Below are positions 1 through 8,707 of a DNA stretch of 64,000 nucleotides, one piece after another. The position numbers were made by a program, and so were the translations under genes. The notes below the pieces were generated by a model. It saw only the letters and a list, made by a program, of their open reading frames with translations, had not been told where the DNA came from and made no database searches. Origin of the DNA: JAZKBN01 sp040388605 (GTDB lineage: Bacteria > Bacteroidota > Bacteroidia > Cytophagales > Flexibacteraceae); NCBI GenBank assembly GCA_040388605.1, contig JAZKBN010000006.1, positions 41,611-105,610 on the forward strand, written 5' to 3'. Position 1 is the first letter of the stretch. Each line of letters opens with the position of its first letter.

Positions 1-245
1 CTGTATTTCCGGTCGGTATTCAGCCAGCCGAACTCGGTATTAATTTCAGGGGCGTTCACTGAGGGCAGGTTCATATTTTTTTCCTTTGCTATGGGCTTAC
101 TTGCCGGCTTTTTGCCGGTTTGTCCGCAAGAAGGCGTACAAAATCCAAGCACAAGTATAACCGCCAAAACCGATATTGGTTTCAGGGCAGCCTTTGTGAA
201 TAAGGCAGATACGGACTTTAATTGTTGAGAAGCAATGAGCATCAT
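1..245 (-). CDS. Partial thioredoxin-like lipoprotein (NHLRC2-like), N-terminus only
   Basis: The frame is open from an ATG at 245 (second ATG at 242) to the window edge, so only about 81 residues are visible. It starts with a hydrophobic signal segment followed by a lipobox (CTPSC, then GQTG), a basic linker, and then APEINTEFGWLNTD near residues 62-75. A phrase of the type 'EWLNT(D)' just before the strand leading to a redox motif is typical of thioredoxin-like proteins with NHL repeats (NHLRC2 type). The redox site itself would lie outside the window. Seen: signal, lipobox and frame. Inferred: family, from a short stretch only. It is transcribed away from the rest of the window. Confidence 0.5.
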   Translation of the reverse strand, partial: MMLIASQQLKSVSALFTKAALKPISVLAVILVLGFCTPSCGQTGKKPASKPIAKEKNMNLPSVNAPEINTEFGWLNTDRKY

Positions 246-363
246 ATTCTTTGAATATTGTGTGGTAAATGCAATCAATATACGAGCCAATGCGCTCACC
301 GGATTCCAAAGCTTAATAATGCCTTTGGTCTTGTAAAATAATAGTCGGCAAGGCAGGCATGTC

Positions 364-1263
364 CTAATGTTTGCCGCTGCGGGGGTGAAAGTCTTTTACA
401 ATCTGCTTCAGGTATTCTGTATCCATGTGGGTGTAGACCTGTGTGGTGGCAATGCTTTCGTGGCCCAGCATTTCCTGTACGGCCCTCAGGTCGGCGCCGG
501 CTTCAACCAAATGCGTGGCAAAGCTGTGTCTGAACGTATGCGGACTCACGCTGCGGCCTATTTCAGCCTCGGCAGCCGTTTTTTGCACAATCAGGAAAAG
601 CATTTCACGGGTAAGGCCTGCGCCCCGGTTATTCAGGAAGAGCGTATTCTCGTGCCCTTTCTTGGGTGTTGCGTTCTTGCGGGTATGCTCAAGATACATG
701 TTCACAAATTTAACGGCATCTGAGCCTACCGGGGCCAGGCGCTCTTTATCGCGCTTGCCTATAACTTTAATAAAGCCTATATCGAAAAACAGGTTCGTTA
801 TTTTCAGGTTAATAAGCTCCGATACCCGCAGGCCCGAACTGTAAAGGAGCTCCAGCATGGCCCTGTTCCGAAGGCCATGAACAGCGCTCATATCAATGGC
901 AGCCAAGACCTGCTCCACCTCGAAGAACTCGAGGAAATCGGGCAGGTGGCTGCCGATGCGTGGTGCGCTTATGTGCCTGCTTGGGTCTTCAGGAATGGCG
1001 TTTATCATGCGCATGAACCTGAAAAAAGATTTAATACCTGATACCACCCTCGCCTGCGAGGTTACATTGAGCTTATTCTTTTCGTTCAGGTTTTGCAGGA
1101 AGCTGCGGATGTCGGCCTGGGTGATTTTATCGGGTTCAGTACCCGGAATATATGCCTGCAGCAGGTGCATATCATGCATATAAGCTTCAACGCTGTTGCC
1201 CGAAAGCATGCGCTCATGCCTGAGGTAGGCTTCAAATTCATTTAGGGCGGCTGGCCAAAGCAT
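364..1263 (-). CDS. xerD: Site-specific tyrosine recombinase XerD
   Basis: A 299-residue recombinase that with XerC resolves chromosome dimers at dif, acting with the FtsK translocase at the septum. An N-terminal SAM-like DNA-binding domain (about 1-95) precedes the catalytic domain. The full catalytic set is visible: Arg146 (GLRVSEL), Lys170 (VIGKRDKER), His242 and Arg245 (HTFRHSFATHL), His268 (LGHESIATT) and the nucleophile Tyr277 (QVYTH). Length and motif spacing match XerC/XerD, and the sequence looks more like XerD, though the two are hard to separate by eye. No integron, phage or transposon genes flank it, which favours the housekeeping role. Confidence 0.9.
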   Translation of the reverse strand: MLWPAALNEFEAYLRHERMLSGNSVEAYMHDMHLLQAYIPGTEPDKITQADIRSFLQNLNEKNKLNVTSQARVVSGIKSFFRFMRMINAIPEDPSRHISAPRIGSHLPDFLEFFEVEQVLAAIDMSAVHGLRNRAMLELLYSSGLRVSELINLKITNLFFDIGFIKVIGKRDKERLAPVGSDAVKFVNMYLEHTRKNATPKKGHENTLFLNNRGAGLTREMLFLIVQKTAAEAEIGRSVSPHTFRHSFATHLVEAGADLRAVQEMLGHESIATTQVYTHMDTEYLKQIVKDFHPRSGKH

Positions 1264-1510
1264 GGTGTTAATTTAGTATGATGGTTGAAAACCGGGCTTA
1301 ATGCGGGCGCAATTTATCGCATCTTTGCATGAAGGCAGTTAAAATTAAAGCAGCAGCCGGTTACGCCTGTTTACTGCCTGCCGTTCTGCTCCCGCAAAAC
1401 AATTTTGCTATACCGGCCTGAATTAATAAACCAATTTGGCCGCGCGGAGTTTTAATTGAAGCCGCGGCAGGCATTTGCCTGCATTAAAGCCAATAATCAA
1501 ACCTATTAAT

Positions 1511-2554
1511 ATGTCTACAGCCAAAGCATACGCCGCAGCTACAAAAGATTCCCCCCTTGCTCCCTGGAGCTTCGAACGTCGCGCACCAAAGGCGCACGAT
1601 GTGCAAATTGAAATATTATGGTCGGGCGTTTGCCACAGCGATATTCACCAGGCCCGCGACGAATGGGGTGGCAGTATGTTCCCCATGGTACCCGGACACG
1701 AAATTGTTGGTCGTGTTACTGCAATTGGCGACCATGTTAGTAAATTCAAAGTCGGTGATTTAACAGGGGTCGGCTGCATGATAGACAGCTGCCGCGAATG
1801 CCGCAACTGTAACCGCGATCTTGAGCAGTACTGCGAAAAAGGCCCGAACTATACGTATAACTCCCTTGAAAAAGACGGCAGCCCAACCTACGGCGGTTAT
1901 TCATACCACATTGTGGTTGACGAAAAGTACGTTGTTTCAGTATCTGAAAAGCTGCCGATTGAAGGCGTTGCGCCCCTGCTTTGCGCGGGCATAACCACTT
2001 ATTCGCCCCTGAAGCACTGGAAAATTGGTCCTGGGCATAAAGTAGCGGTTCTTGGCCTTGGCGGCCTGGGGCACATGGGCGTAAAATTCGCAGCGGCATT
2101 CGGCGCCGAGGTAACCGTGCTCAGCACCAGCCCCAATAAAGAAGCCGATGCGTTGGCATTGGGTGCGCATAAATTCGTGGTAACAACCGATGTGGAGCAA
2201 ATTAAGCCCTACAACAATTACTTCGATTTTATACTCGATACCGTATCTGCCCCGCACTCTTATGATAATTACCTGCGCCTGCTCGATAACAACGGAACGC
2301 TTATCTTCGTAGGCATTCCGCCTGTTCCTATGGAAATGACCTGTTTTACCCTGCTCGGCAACCGCCGGTCTGTAGCTGCTTCGGGCATAGGAAGCATTGC
2401 CGAAACGCAGGAAATGCTTGATTTCTGCGCCGAGCACAACATTGTATCTGATGTTGAGGTAATTAACATGGACTACATAAATACTGCGTATGATCGCATG
2501 TTGAAAAACGATGTGAAGTACAGGTTCGTAATTGATATTGCATCGCTGAAATAA
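1511..2554 (+). CDS. Zinc-dependent NAD(P) alcohol dehydrogenase (YahK / cinnamyl-alcohol-dehydrogenase type)
   Basis: A 347-residue medium-chain dehydrogenase that interconverts alcohols and aldehydes in the cytoplasm. The N-terminal GroES-like domain carries the catalytic zinc ligands Cys41 (GVCHSD) and His63 (GHE), and the structural zinc is bound by Cys94, Cys97, Cys100 and Cys108. The Rossmann domain has the dinucleotide loop GLGGLG at about 182-187. ATG 1511 is preferred over an upstream in-frame start at 1475 because it gives the usual short N-terminus (MSTAKAYAAAT). The bacterial YahK/AdhA group, often NADPH-dependent on aldehydes, is the closest match by motif. It stands 14 nt before the next gene, with which it may be cotranscribed. 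Confidence 0.87.
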   Translation: MSTAKAYAAATKDSPLAPWSFERRAPKAHDVQIEILWSGVCHSDIHQARDEWGGSMFPMVPGHEIVGRVTAIGDHVSKFKVGDLTGVGCMIDSCRECRNCNRDLEQYCEKGPNYTYNSLEKDGSPTYGGYSYHIVVDEKYVVSVSEKLPIEGVAPLLCAGITTYSPLKHWKIGPGHKVAVLGLGGLGHMGVKFAAAFGAEVTVLSTSPNKEADALALGAHKFVVTTDVEQIKPYNNYFDFILDTVSAPHSYDNYLRLLDNNGTLIFVGIPPVPMEMTCFTLLGNRRSVAASGIGSIAETQEMLDFCAEHNIVSDVEVINMDYINTAYDRMLKNDVKYRFVIDIASLK

Positions 2555-2568
2555 TTTGAAGAATTTTA

Positions 2569-3483
2569 ATGCAGGCATTCAGGCTCCTCTTTAAAATGTG
2601 TCTGCCGCCTCTTCCCGCTTTACCTGTACAGGAAATTCCGCACCCCGCTTTTACAGAGCGGGGTTTGCGTTTATCTGTATTAAGAACCGATTTAACGCAC
2701 CCGTACATCAGCGGGAATAAGTATTTCAAGCTCATGGGTAACCTGCGGCAGGCCAAAGCCGAAGGACACTGCACATTAATTACCTTCGGCGGCGCCTACA
2801 GCAACCATTTAACGGCCTTTGCAGCAGCAGGGGCGCTGTGCGGCTTTAAAACCATAGCCTTGGTCCGGGGCGAGGAAACATTGCCCTTAAACCCCGTGCT
2901 GAGCTTTGCAAAAAAGCAGGGTACAGAGGTTCATTATATTTCAAGAACTGAATACCGCAATAAGCATCTCCCCGAGTTTGCAGAGGAATTAGCAGCTCGT
3001 TTCGGGCGGCATTTTTTAATACCCGAAGGCGGCAGCAATATATATGCCCTTGAAGGCTGCAGGCAAATTATTCAACCCGGACATTTGTTTAACTATAACC
3101 ACATTGCCCTTGCCTGCGGAACCGGCGGAACCATGGCCGGCATAATCAGCGGTGTGCAGGGCAGGGTGCCGGTAACCGGTTTTCCTGTACTTAAACAAGG
3201 TGAGTTTATAGGTGGGGAAATAAGAAGCCTGCTGTCGGCAGCAGGGGAGCCTGACCCGGGAAACTGGGATTTACAAACCGGTTATCATTTCGGGGGCTAT
3301 GCTAAAATACCTACATTGCTTGAAGTTTTTATGACTGAGTTTACAAAAAACTACAATATTCCGCTTGAGGGGGTATATACCGGTAAATTAATGGCGGGTT
3401 TGGTTGATCTGGCTAACAACAATGGTTTTCAGCATGGTACATCGGTTTTGGCAATACATACCGGCGGTGTTTTCAGTTTCTGA
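2569..3483 (+). CDS. PLP-dependent deaminase, ACC deaminase / D-cysteine desulfhydrase family
   Basis: A fold-type II PLP enzyme of 304 residues. The likely Schiff-base lysine is Lys51 in SGNKYFKL, which corresponds to the GNKxRKL motif of the family, followed by a GGAYSNH stretch that contacts substrate and a glycine-rich ACGTGGT phosphate-binding loop near residue 185. Family members release ammonia and a 2-oxoacid from 1-aminocyclopropane-1-carboxylate or D-cysteine. The sequence alone does not tell which substrate is used, and Bacteroidota homologues are more often assigned as D-cysteine desulfhydrase-like. The start is ATG 2569; ATG 2596 is possible. It is close behind the alcohol dehydrogenase. 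Confidence 0.8.
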   Translation: MQAFRLLFKMCLPPLPALPVQEIPHPAFTERGLRLSVLRTDLTHPYISGNKYFKLMGNLRQAKAEGHCTLITFGGAYSNHLTAFAAAGALCGFKTIALVRGEETLPLNPVLSFAKKQGTEVHYISRTEYRNKHLPEFAEELAARFGRHFLIPEGGSNIYALEGCRQIIQPGHLFNYNHIALACGTGGTMAGIISGVQGRVPVTGFPVLKQGEFIGGEIRSLLSAAGEPDPGNWDLQTGYHFGGYAKIPTLLEVFMTEFTKNYNIPLEGVYTGKLMAGLVDLANNNGFQHGTSVLAIHTGGVFSF

Positions 3484-3506
3484 GAAAAAAAATATAATTT
3501 TTTCTC
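3482..3506. terminator. A/T-rich hairpin after the PLP deaminase
   Basis: GAGAAAAAA pairs with TTTTTTCTC across a short A/T loop. It lies directly behind the stop codon. The stem is almost all A-T, so it may be a weak terminator or only an mRNA 3' end structure. Confidence 0.3.
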
Positions 3507-3581
3507 TGCCCGCATTAAACCAAGGGCTTTCAACGTTGTCTTAGAAAAGGATTATAAAACATTCCTTCAACATACCCACAT

Positions 3582-3944
3582 ATGAAAAAACTAATGATAG
3601 TATTGGCTTTCGCCATGATGCCTTTTGCGGCTGTTTATGCACAAAAGGACGGCGGAAGAGGAAACGGTGAGCAAATGGTTAAAAAGTTAACCAAAGAGCT
3701 CACACTTACCGCTGATCAGCAGGAAAAATTAAAGGCACTTTTCGCATCTGAAAAGGAAAAAGCGACGGCTCTTAAGACCGCCGACAAAGCCACGCGTAAG
3801 ACCCAAATGGAAGCGCTGCGCAGTGAGAATGAAAGCCAGATGAAGAGCATTCTTACAGCCGACCAATATACCAAGTACATTGCCTTAAGAAAAGAACGTG
3901 AAGAAAAAAGGCATGAAAGACAAATGGAAAGAATAGGTAAGTAA
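3582..3944 (+). CDS. Small secreted helical protein, Spy/CpxP-like or DUF4890-like
   Basis: A 120-residue protein with a clear Sec signal peptide (MKKLMIVLAFAMMPFAAVYA, cut before QKDGG). The mature part is short, very charged and almost certainly all helical: repeated Lys/Glu runs, 'LTADQQEKLKAL' and 'ILTADQYTKYIAL' form two similar helical units that recall the LTxxQ motifs of the Spy/CpxP chaperone family. Bacteroidota carry many such proteins, often described as DUF4890. A periplasmic chaperone or metal/stress role is possible but not shown. It stands alone, with about 100 nt before it and about 210 nt after it. Confidence 0.75.
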   Translation: MKKLMIVLAFAMMPFAAVYAQKDGGRGNGEQMVKKLTKELTLTADQQEKLKALFASEKEKATALKTADKATRKTQMEALRSENESQMKSILTADQYTKYIALRKEREEKRHERQMERIGK

Positions 3945-4126
3945 GCCTTGATTCCTAAAAAGCTGGAGGACTGATAGTTTACCAGAAGTGTTTTGTTTGT
4001 TACATTATTCAGGTGCGGGAGGCAGGTTTTACCTGCCTTTCGCCTTTTTTAGGGTTTGGGTATTTTGTCCCGTTTTTTCAATAATTGCAAAACCCTCCCA
4101 ATCCAACACATTCAGCTGTGAATTGC

Positions 4127-4134
4127 TACATTTG
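4127..4134 (+). promoter_or_regulatory. Bacteroidota -7 element (TACATTTG) before the Crp/Fnr gene
   Basis: TACATTTG matches the phylum's TAnnTTTG consensus. No TTTG box at the usual spacing upstream is visible. Transcription would start near 4139, some 15-20 nt before the GTG start at 4156, and so excludes an ATG at 3988 as the main start. Confidence 0.45.
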
Positions 4135-4155
4135 CAACACCCAATTGCTGATAAT

Positions 4156-4764
4156 GTGAAAGAGAATCAGGCTGCAACAGGTATTGAGCCCCTGATTGAG
4201 TATTTTGAAAAGCTGATTCCCCTGGATAAGGAAGAAAAGGCTTTGGTTGCAGAAAAATTTCAGCCCCGGCTATATCGTAAACGGCAATACGCTTTACAGG
4301 AAGGTGATATATGCACAAACCTTCAGTTTGTGGTGCGCGGCTGTTTACGAATGTATAAGGTTGATGATAAGGGTACCATTCACATCATACAATTCGCAGC
4401 AGATAATTGGTGGATTAGCAATATTGGCAGCTTCTATTCAGGTATGCCCTCTGAAATGAATATAGATGCTTTGGAAGATACCATGGTGCTTCAAATCAGC
4501 CTTACGAACCTTACAACACTTTATACCAGGGCTCCCAAGTTTGACCGCATTTTTCGGGTACTGATTGAGAACAGCTTTGTGGCGCTTCAAAAGCGCTTGC
4601 TGCAAAATGTAAGCTCAACGGCAGAAGAACGTTACGAGTCATTTTTAGTAAGCTACCCGCATTTGGTTAACAGGCTGCCGCAAACACAAATAGCCGCTTT
4701 TTTAGGCATAACGCCGGAGTTTGTAAGCCGCCTGCGTAACAGGCGCAGCAAGCAAAAAGCTTAA
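4156..4764 (+). CDS. Crp/Fnr-family transcriptional regulator
   Basis: A cytoplasmic DNA-binding regulator with an N-terminal cyclic-nucleotide-binding-like beta roll (about 25-115, with the 'LQEGDICTNLQFVVRGCLRMY' region split by loops) and a C-terminal winged helix with the recognition segment QTQIAAFLGITPEFVSRLR. I place the start at GTG 4156, giving 202 residues, the family's usual size. The frame runs up to an ATG at 3988, but the extra residues look untranslated and a -7 promoter element sits at 4127. No Cys cluster for an Fe-S centre and no clear cAMP pocket are seen, so the ligand is unknown. Bacteroidota have many such regulators of stress or redox genes. Confidence 0.85.
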   Translation: MKENQAATGIEPLIEYFEKLIPLDKEEKALVAEKFQPRLYRKRQYALQEGDICTNLQFVVRGCLRMYKVDDKGTIHIIQFAADNWWISNIGSFYSGMPSEMNIDALEDTMVLQISLTNLTTLYTRAPKFDRIFRVLIENSFVALQKRLLQNVSSTAEERYESFLVSYPHLVNRLPQTQIAAFLGITPEFVSRLRNRRSKQKA

Positions 4765-4864
4765 ACAGGATCAATGGTTTTTCCTGATGCAGTTCAATGG
4801 AAAGAGCCTTGTTTCCGTCGGACCTTTGCAGTGTCGAAAATATAAACAGCGACACAAAAACACG

Positions 4865-5509
4865 ATGTCAATTAAGAAAATCGCCGTTATCGGCCTCGGA
4901 AACATAGGCAAAGCAGTTGCCGAAAACTTATCTAAATCAGGCGTTAATTTTATTGTATCGGGCAGAGATTTAGAAGAAACCGGGAAGGTTGCCGCCCATG
5001 CTGCAGCCCAAGCAGAAGTGAGCGATATTACCACAGCCATAAAAAGTGCCGACATTATTGTACTCGCTATCCCGTTCGGTGAAATAGCCCCCTTTATAAG
5101 CACATATTCTGCCGAATTGCAGGGTAAGCTGGTAATAGACCCCTCTAACCCTATTGCCCCGGATGAAAACGGTGGGTTCAAAAAAATCATTGATGCCGAT
5201 AAATCTGCCGGGGAAGTAAACGCGGCCGCACTGCCCAAAGGCATAAAGCTGGCGAAAGCATTGGGCACCTTAGGCGCAGCAACACTTTCGGGAGCTGCTT
5301 ATAAAACCCCTGCCAATGTTTTGTTCTATGCTGCCGATGGTAAAGATGTTGATGCCGATGTGGAGCAGCTGATTAAAAACAACGGCTTCGTTCCTGTAAA
5401 GGTTGGCGGTCTGAGCCAATCTGCAAGAATAGAGGTGTTTGGAGACCTGCATGAGTTTGGCGCTCTAGGCAAAGCAGTAACTGCTGAAGAAGCAAAAACT
5501 GCACTCTGA
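4865..5509 (+). CDS. NAD(P)-binding oxidoreductase, F420H2:NADP reductase-like (NADP_oxido_F420)
   Basis: A 214-residue protein that opens with a Rossmann beta-alpha-beta unit (IAVIGLGNIG, glycines at 10, 12 and 15) followed by the strand 'FIVSGRD' and a 'DIIVLAIPFGEI' strand typical of the F420-dependent NADP reductase / proline-reductase-like superfamily. Bacteroidota normally lack F420, so the electron donor is probably different and the reaction unknown. ATG 4865 is chosen because the Rossmann motif follows at once; an upstream ATG at 4787 would add 26 unrelated residues. A near-match to the -7 box (GACCTTTG) precedes it. A strong terminator follows the gene. Confidence 0.8.
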   Translation: MSIKKIAVIGLGNIGKAVAENLSKSGVNFIVSGRDLEETGKVAAHAAAQAEVSDITTAIKSADIIVLAIPFGEIAPFISTYSAELQGKLVIDPSNPIAPDENGGFKKIIDADKSAGEVNAAALPKGIKLAKALGTLGAATLSGAAYKTPANVLFYAADGKDVDADVEQLIKNNGFVPVKVGGLSQSARIEVFGDLHEFGALGKAVTAEEAKTAL

Positions 5510-5575
5510 TTGTTATTATAAGGCATCTTCGATGATAGCCGGCTGAGAAGCCATTTTGAAAACCTTTCAAAATCA

Positions 5576-5613
5576 AAAAGCCCTCATAGAACAATAGTTC
5601 TTTGAGGGCTTTT
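5576..5613. terminator. Bidirectional rho-independent terminator between convergent genes
   Basis: AAAAGCCCTCA..GAAC and GTTC..TGAGGGCTTTT form a long hairpin flanked by A-run and T-run. It lies between the oxidoreductase (+) and frr (-) and can serve both. Confidence 0.85.
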
Positions 5614-5651
5614 AAGTATTTAATGCTGACAAGGGCCATTGCCCAAATGCA

Positions 5652-6212
5652 TCAAACGGTCATTATTTCAGCTTCCTTGCTTACAACAAGGGCGTCTATT
5701 TTAGTAATGTAGCTGTCGGTATAGGTTTGCACTTTAGCTTCGGCTCCTTTTACTTCATCTTCGCTGGCTCCTTCTTTAAGCAGCTTGCGGAGGCTGTCGT
5801 TCACATCTTTACGGATGTTGCGGATGCGTACCTTGCCTGCCTCGGCCTCATGCTTCACCTGCTTCACCAAATCGCGGCGGCGATCTTCAGTCATAGGCGG
5901 CAAATTCAGGCGAATAGATTCGCCGTCGTTACCCGGGTTTAAACCTAAATCTGAATTGCGGATTGCTTTCTCAATCTCGCTGATCATTTTGCGCTCAAAA
6001 GGGCGAATAAGTATGCTGCGGGCATCGGGCACGCTTACGTTTGCGGCCTGGCTCAGGGGCGTTTGCACACCGTAATAATCAACATAAAGACCATCGAGCA
6101 TGGCCGGTGAGGCTTTGCCTGCACGTATTTTTTGAAAATCGGACCCGGTGTGCTTTAAAGACTTTTCCATGTCTCCTTTGCACTCTTCCAGGTAAAACTG
6201 TATTTCTTCCAT
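5652..6212 (-). CDS. frr: Ribosome recycling factor
   Basis: The product (186 residues) splits post-termination ribosomes together with EF-G. The sequence is full length and typical: a coiled three-helix bundle with LKHTGSDFQKIRAGKASPAMLDGL split near residues 20-45, the 'ILIRPFERKMISEIEKAI' region, 'NPGNDGESIRLNLPPMTEDRR' split near 95-115, and the conserved RRDLVKQVK and VRIRNIRKDVND stretches. It lies downstream of pyrH on the same strand with an 87-nt gap, the usual pyrH-frr order, which suggests cotranscription. Confidence 0.95.
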   Translation of the reverse strand: MEEIQFYLEECKGDMEKSLKHTGSDFQKIRAGKASPAMLDGLYVDYYGVQTPLSQAANVSVPDARSILIRPFERKMISEIEKAIRNSDLGLNPGNDGESIRLNLPPMTEDRRRDLVKQVKHEAEAGKVRIRNIRKDVNDSLRKLLKEGASEDEVKGAEAKVQTYTDSYITKIDALVVSKEAEIMTV

Positions 6213-6299
6213 ATACTGATTCTAAGGAATTTCTTGAATATCGGTAAAGTTCAGGTTGGGTAATAGAATAGCAATTAAGGTAATGGCAATGTAGCTTGC

Positions 6300-7007
6300 T
6301 TATGCGCTTACCAGTGTACCTACTTCTTCGCCGCTCACGAGGCGGAGCAGGTTGCCGGGCTTATTCATATCGAATACGATAATGGGCAGGCCGTTTTCTT
6401 TGCAAAGGGTAAAGGCGGTCATATCCATAACCTTGAGGCCTTTTTTAAATACCTCGTCGAATGATATGTTGTCGTAGCGTTGCGCGGTGGGGTCTTTTTC
6501 AGGGTCTGATGTATATATACCATCTACGCGGGTGCCTTTGAGCACGGCATCGGCCTGTATTTCAATGGCCCTGAGGCTGGCGGCCGAGTCTGTTGTAAAG
6601 TATGGGCTGCCAAGGCCGGCGCCAAAAATAACAACGCGTCCTTTTTCAAGGTGGCGTATGGCCCGGCGACGAATAAAGGGCTCGCAAACCTGGTCTATAG
6701 GAATAGCCGACATCAGGCGGGTATAAATACCGGCGTTTTCGCAGGCGCCCTGTAAAGCCATTGCGTTTATCATGGTGGCGAGCATGCCCATGTAGTCGCC
6801 CTGAGCGCGGTCAATGCCAGATTCTTCGGCATCCTGCCCGCGGAAAATGTTGCCGCCGCCAATTACAATGGCAACCTGCACGTTTTGCTTCACCACCTTT
6901 TTTATTTCTTCAGCATAGCGGCGCAGCATATTGGGGTCTATGCCGAAACCTTTAGCCCCGAGAAGTGCTTCTCCGCTAAGTTTCAAGAGTATTCTGTTGT
7001 ATTTCAT
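6300..7007 (-). CDS. pyrH: UMP kinase
   Basis: Bacterial UMP kinase (235 residues) converts UMP to UDP with ATP for pyrimidine nucleotide synthesis; it is a hexamer of the amino-acid-kinase fold. Motifs visible are LKLSGEALLG at the N-terminus, VIGGGNIFRG for phosphate binding, the uridylate-site stretch DYMGMLATMINAMALQ, the GSPYFTTDSAASLRA region and VDGIYTSDP near the C-terminal half. Length and start agree with the family. It is followed by frr. Candidate -7 boxes on this strand lie at 7112-7119 and 7206-7213. Confidence 0.95.
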   Translation of the reverse strand: MKYNRILLKLSGEALLGAKGFGIDPNMLRRYAEEIKKVVKQNVQVAIVIGGGNIFRGQDAEESGIDRAQGDYMGMLATMINAMALQGACENAGIYTRLMSAIPIDQVCEPFIRRRAIRHLEKGRVVIFGAGLGSPYFTTDSAASLRAIEIQADAVLKGTRVDGIYTSDPEKDPTAQRYDNISFDEVFKKGLKVMDMTAFTLCKENGLPIIVFDMNKPGNLLRLVSGEEVGTLVSA

Positions 7008-7111
7008 ACCGGGTATAAAGGGTGGTGTTATTTTCGGTTTGTTTATTGTGGTTCTGTATTATCAGACAAGGGGCATAAGTTGCACGCTGAATAATTTAAG
7101 GAAGCTGCGGG

Positions 7112-7119
7112 CAAATATA
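7112..7119 (-). promoter_or_regulatory. Candidate -7 element (TATATTTG) before pyrH
   Basis: Exact TAnnTTTG match 105 nt before the pyrH start. No TTTG box lies at 17-23 nt spacing, so this is weak evidence: by chance one such octamer is expected about every 4 kb per strand. Confidence 0.3.
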
Positions 7120-7205
7120 TTGCCGTATTTGCTCAAGGGCATGCAATGTACCTGCAGTTTCCGGCAATTTAAATATTAAACCGGGCAAGCTGCCTTTAGG
7201 CGTGG

Positions 7206-7213
7206 CAAATATA
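7206..7213 (-). promoter_or_regulatory. Second candidate -7 element (TATATTTG) before pyrH
   Basis: Exact TAnnTTTG match 199 nt before the pyrH start, without a clear -33 partner. It would give a leader of about 190 nt. Confidence 0.28.
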
Positions 7214-7825
7214 CCTATTCAGGCGGTCTTTGAAAATTCAGGGCGCAAAGTGGCCTGCTTTGTCTGCCTTAATTATTGTTGATATGGCAAACCTTTAATG
7301 CTGTAAACAGATTATGGCTGAATCAGAAAAATACTTACCATGGCCTGCCATCATTCTGGTGAATTTTTCCTCCTAATATTACATACCGGGCATAAGTTTT
7401 AACCTATATGCCTTTGCATTATACCAATTTAAGTTTTTACTCTCTTTTTGAAATCAGGTGTGTTTTTTTATTGTAAATAGAGCTCAGAAAGTGGGAATAG
7501 CATAAAACCGTGAATTTAAAAGCAAGAATGGCACTATTTTATAATGATTTAATTATATATGACCCAAAAACCATGGTGCAATTATTCATTTACCTATTAA
7601 TATGTGCATAAAATTACCTTATTTACTAACTTAGGCAAAAGAAGAGGTTTGTTTACCTTGGCCTGCATTAAGGCATATATTATTAGTGCTTCAACCAATA
7701 ATCAATACATTTATGCCAAATTGCTCTGTTATGCCACTGGCTTATTTGCTTTGGCAAAACCTGCGATAAAATTAAGGTTTGAAAGGGCAAGCTCCAAGGC
7801 ATGTATCTTTTCATGAAATCAGTCC

Positions 7826-8707
7826 ATGAATCTGCTTCAAAAATTCGCTTTTAATTTCGACGCCCGCATCTGGCGCATCCTTCCCGGTCTTTCCGAAGGC
7901 CTGCTGGTGCTTGAAATGCGCGATACTGAGAAAAAGCATGCCTATTTTGTAATAATACGCCCTGAAAGCGGTGAAATATGCTGCGACCGTATTGAACCCG
8001 AACAAGGCTGGTGGTACGGTATGGAAGCAATCTCCGGAAATGTGTTATTACTGCACAGCTACGAAGAAGGGCAGGTACCTGCGCACAAGGCCATTTACGC
8101 ATTTGATGCCAGAACAGGCAAAAAGCTTTGGGAAAACCTGACCCTGCGTTTTATATGTGCCGAAAATAATTTTGTTTGGGCTTATGACACCACGGGAACA
8201 GGCGAGACCCCGGTTTTAAAAATAGAGCTGTATACGGGCCGCATTATTTCAGAAAGCTCTGAGCAGGAAATTGGCGCCGGGCATCCGTCTTTCAGGAAAC
8301 TGAACGGTGTTTCAGAATTTTCAGGCACCGATTCGAGCATGCCTATGATATATAATGAAGGCGGGCCATACTTTGCAACCCTGGCAGAATACATACGCAC
8401 CAAGCTGAACGGCAGCAGCCCTGTTCAGCGCATAGAGTATCTTGAATCGGAGGGGCATGTTATGATTTCATGGTATAGCAGGGAGTTAAGCGGTGCAGGC
8501 AATGAAAATGCAGGCACGCTGAACAATCATTTGTTGGTAACTGATTTGGAAGGTGAAGTAGAGCTTGATACCACTTTGGGAACATTACTGCCCGGCGTGG
8601 CTGAAACAACATTTTTTACCTTCGGAACCAACCTGATTTACCCGGCCAACCAGGGCGAGCTTTATTGCTATACTTTACTCAGAAAGCGCCCGGCGTTTTT
8701 TGCCTGA
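7826..8707 (+). CDS. Bacteroidota-specific protein, DUF4905-like (beta-propeller-like)
   Basis: A 293-residue protein without signal peptide or membrane segment. It begins FAFNFDARIWRILPG and contains repeated short beta-type units such as 'NVLLLHSYEEG', 'AIYAFDARTGKKLWEN' and 'KIELYTGRII', which recall PQQ/quinoprotein beta-propeller blades ('aFDarTGkklWe'). The layout fits the family annotated as DUF4905, known mainly in Bacteroidota and without assigned function. It lies alone before uvrC. The propeller assignment comes from repeat style; the DUF name is from memory and not certain. Confidence 0.65.
   Translation: MNLLQKFAFNFDARIWRILPGLSEGLLVLEMRDTEKKHAYFVIIRPESGEICCDRIEPEQGWWYGMEAISGNVLLLHSYEEGQVPAHKAIYAFDARTGKKLWENLTLRFICAENNFVWAYDTTGTGETPVLKIELYTGRIISESSEQEIGAGHPSFRKLNGVSEFSGTDSSMPMIYNEGGPYFATLAEYIRTKLNGSSPVQRIEYLESEGHVMISWYSRELSGAGNENAGTLNNHLLVTDLEGEVELDTTLGTLLPGVAETTFFTFGTNLIYPANQGELYCYTLLRKRPAFFA

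Larger units (their letters stand above)
7008..7825. other. 818-nt stretch without a recognisable gene
   Basis: The tract between the divergent pyrH and DUF4905-like genes is AT-richer than its neighbours and has no convincing coding frame, tRNA or rRNA. It holds two exact matches to the -7 box on the minus strand (7112-7119 and 7206-7213, both TATATTTG) that could drive pyrH-frr. A 70-codon frame at 7604-7816 has no signal, motif or sensible composition and is not called. A non-coding RNA cannot be excluded. Confidence 0.5.

Noticed and set aside
97..309. 70-codon minus-strand frame near the left edge
   Set aside because: Overlaps the signal-peptide region of the thioredoxin-like lipoprotein in another frame; no motif of its own.
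3988..4155. Longer N-terminus for the Crp/Fnr regulator
   Set aside because: A -7 promoter box lies at 4127-4134 inside this part and the family's normal length starts at GTG 4156.
7604..7816. 70-codon plus-strand frame before the DUF4905-like gene
   Set aside because: No promoter, signal or domain; composition looks like translated non-coding DNA.
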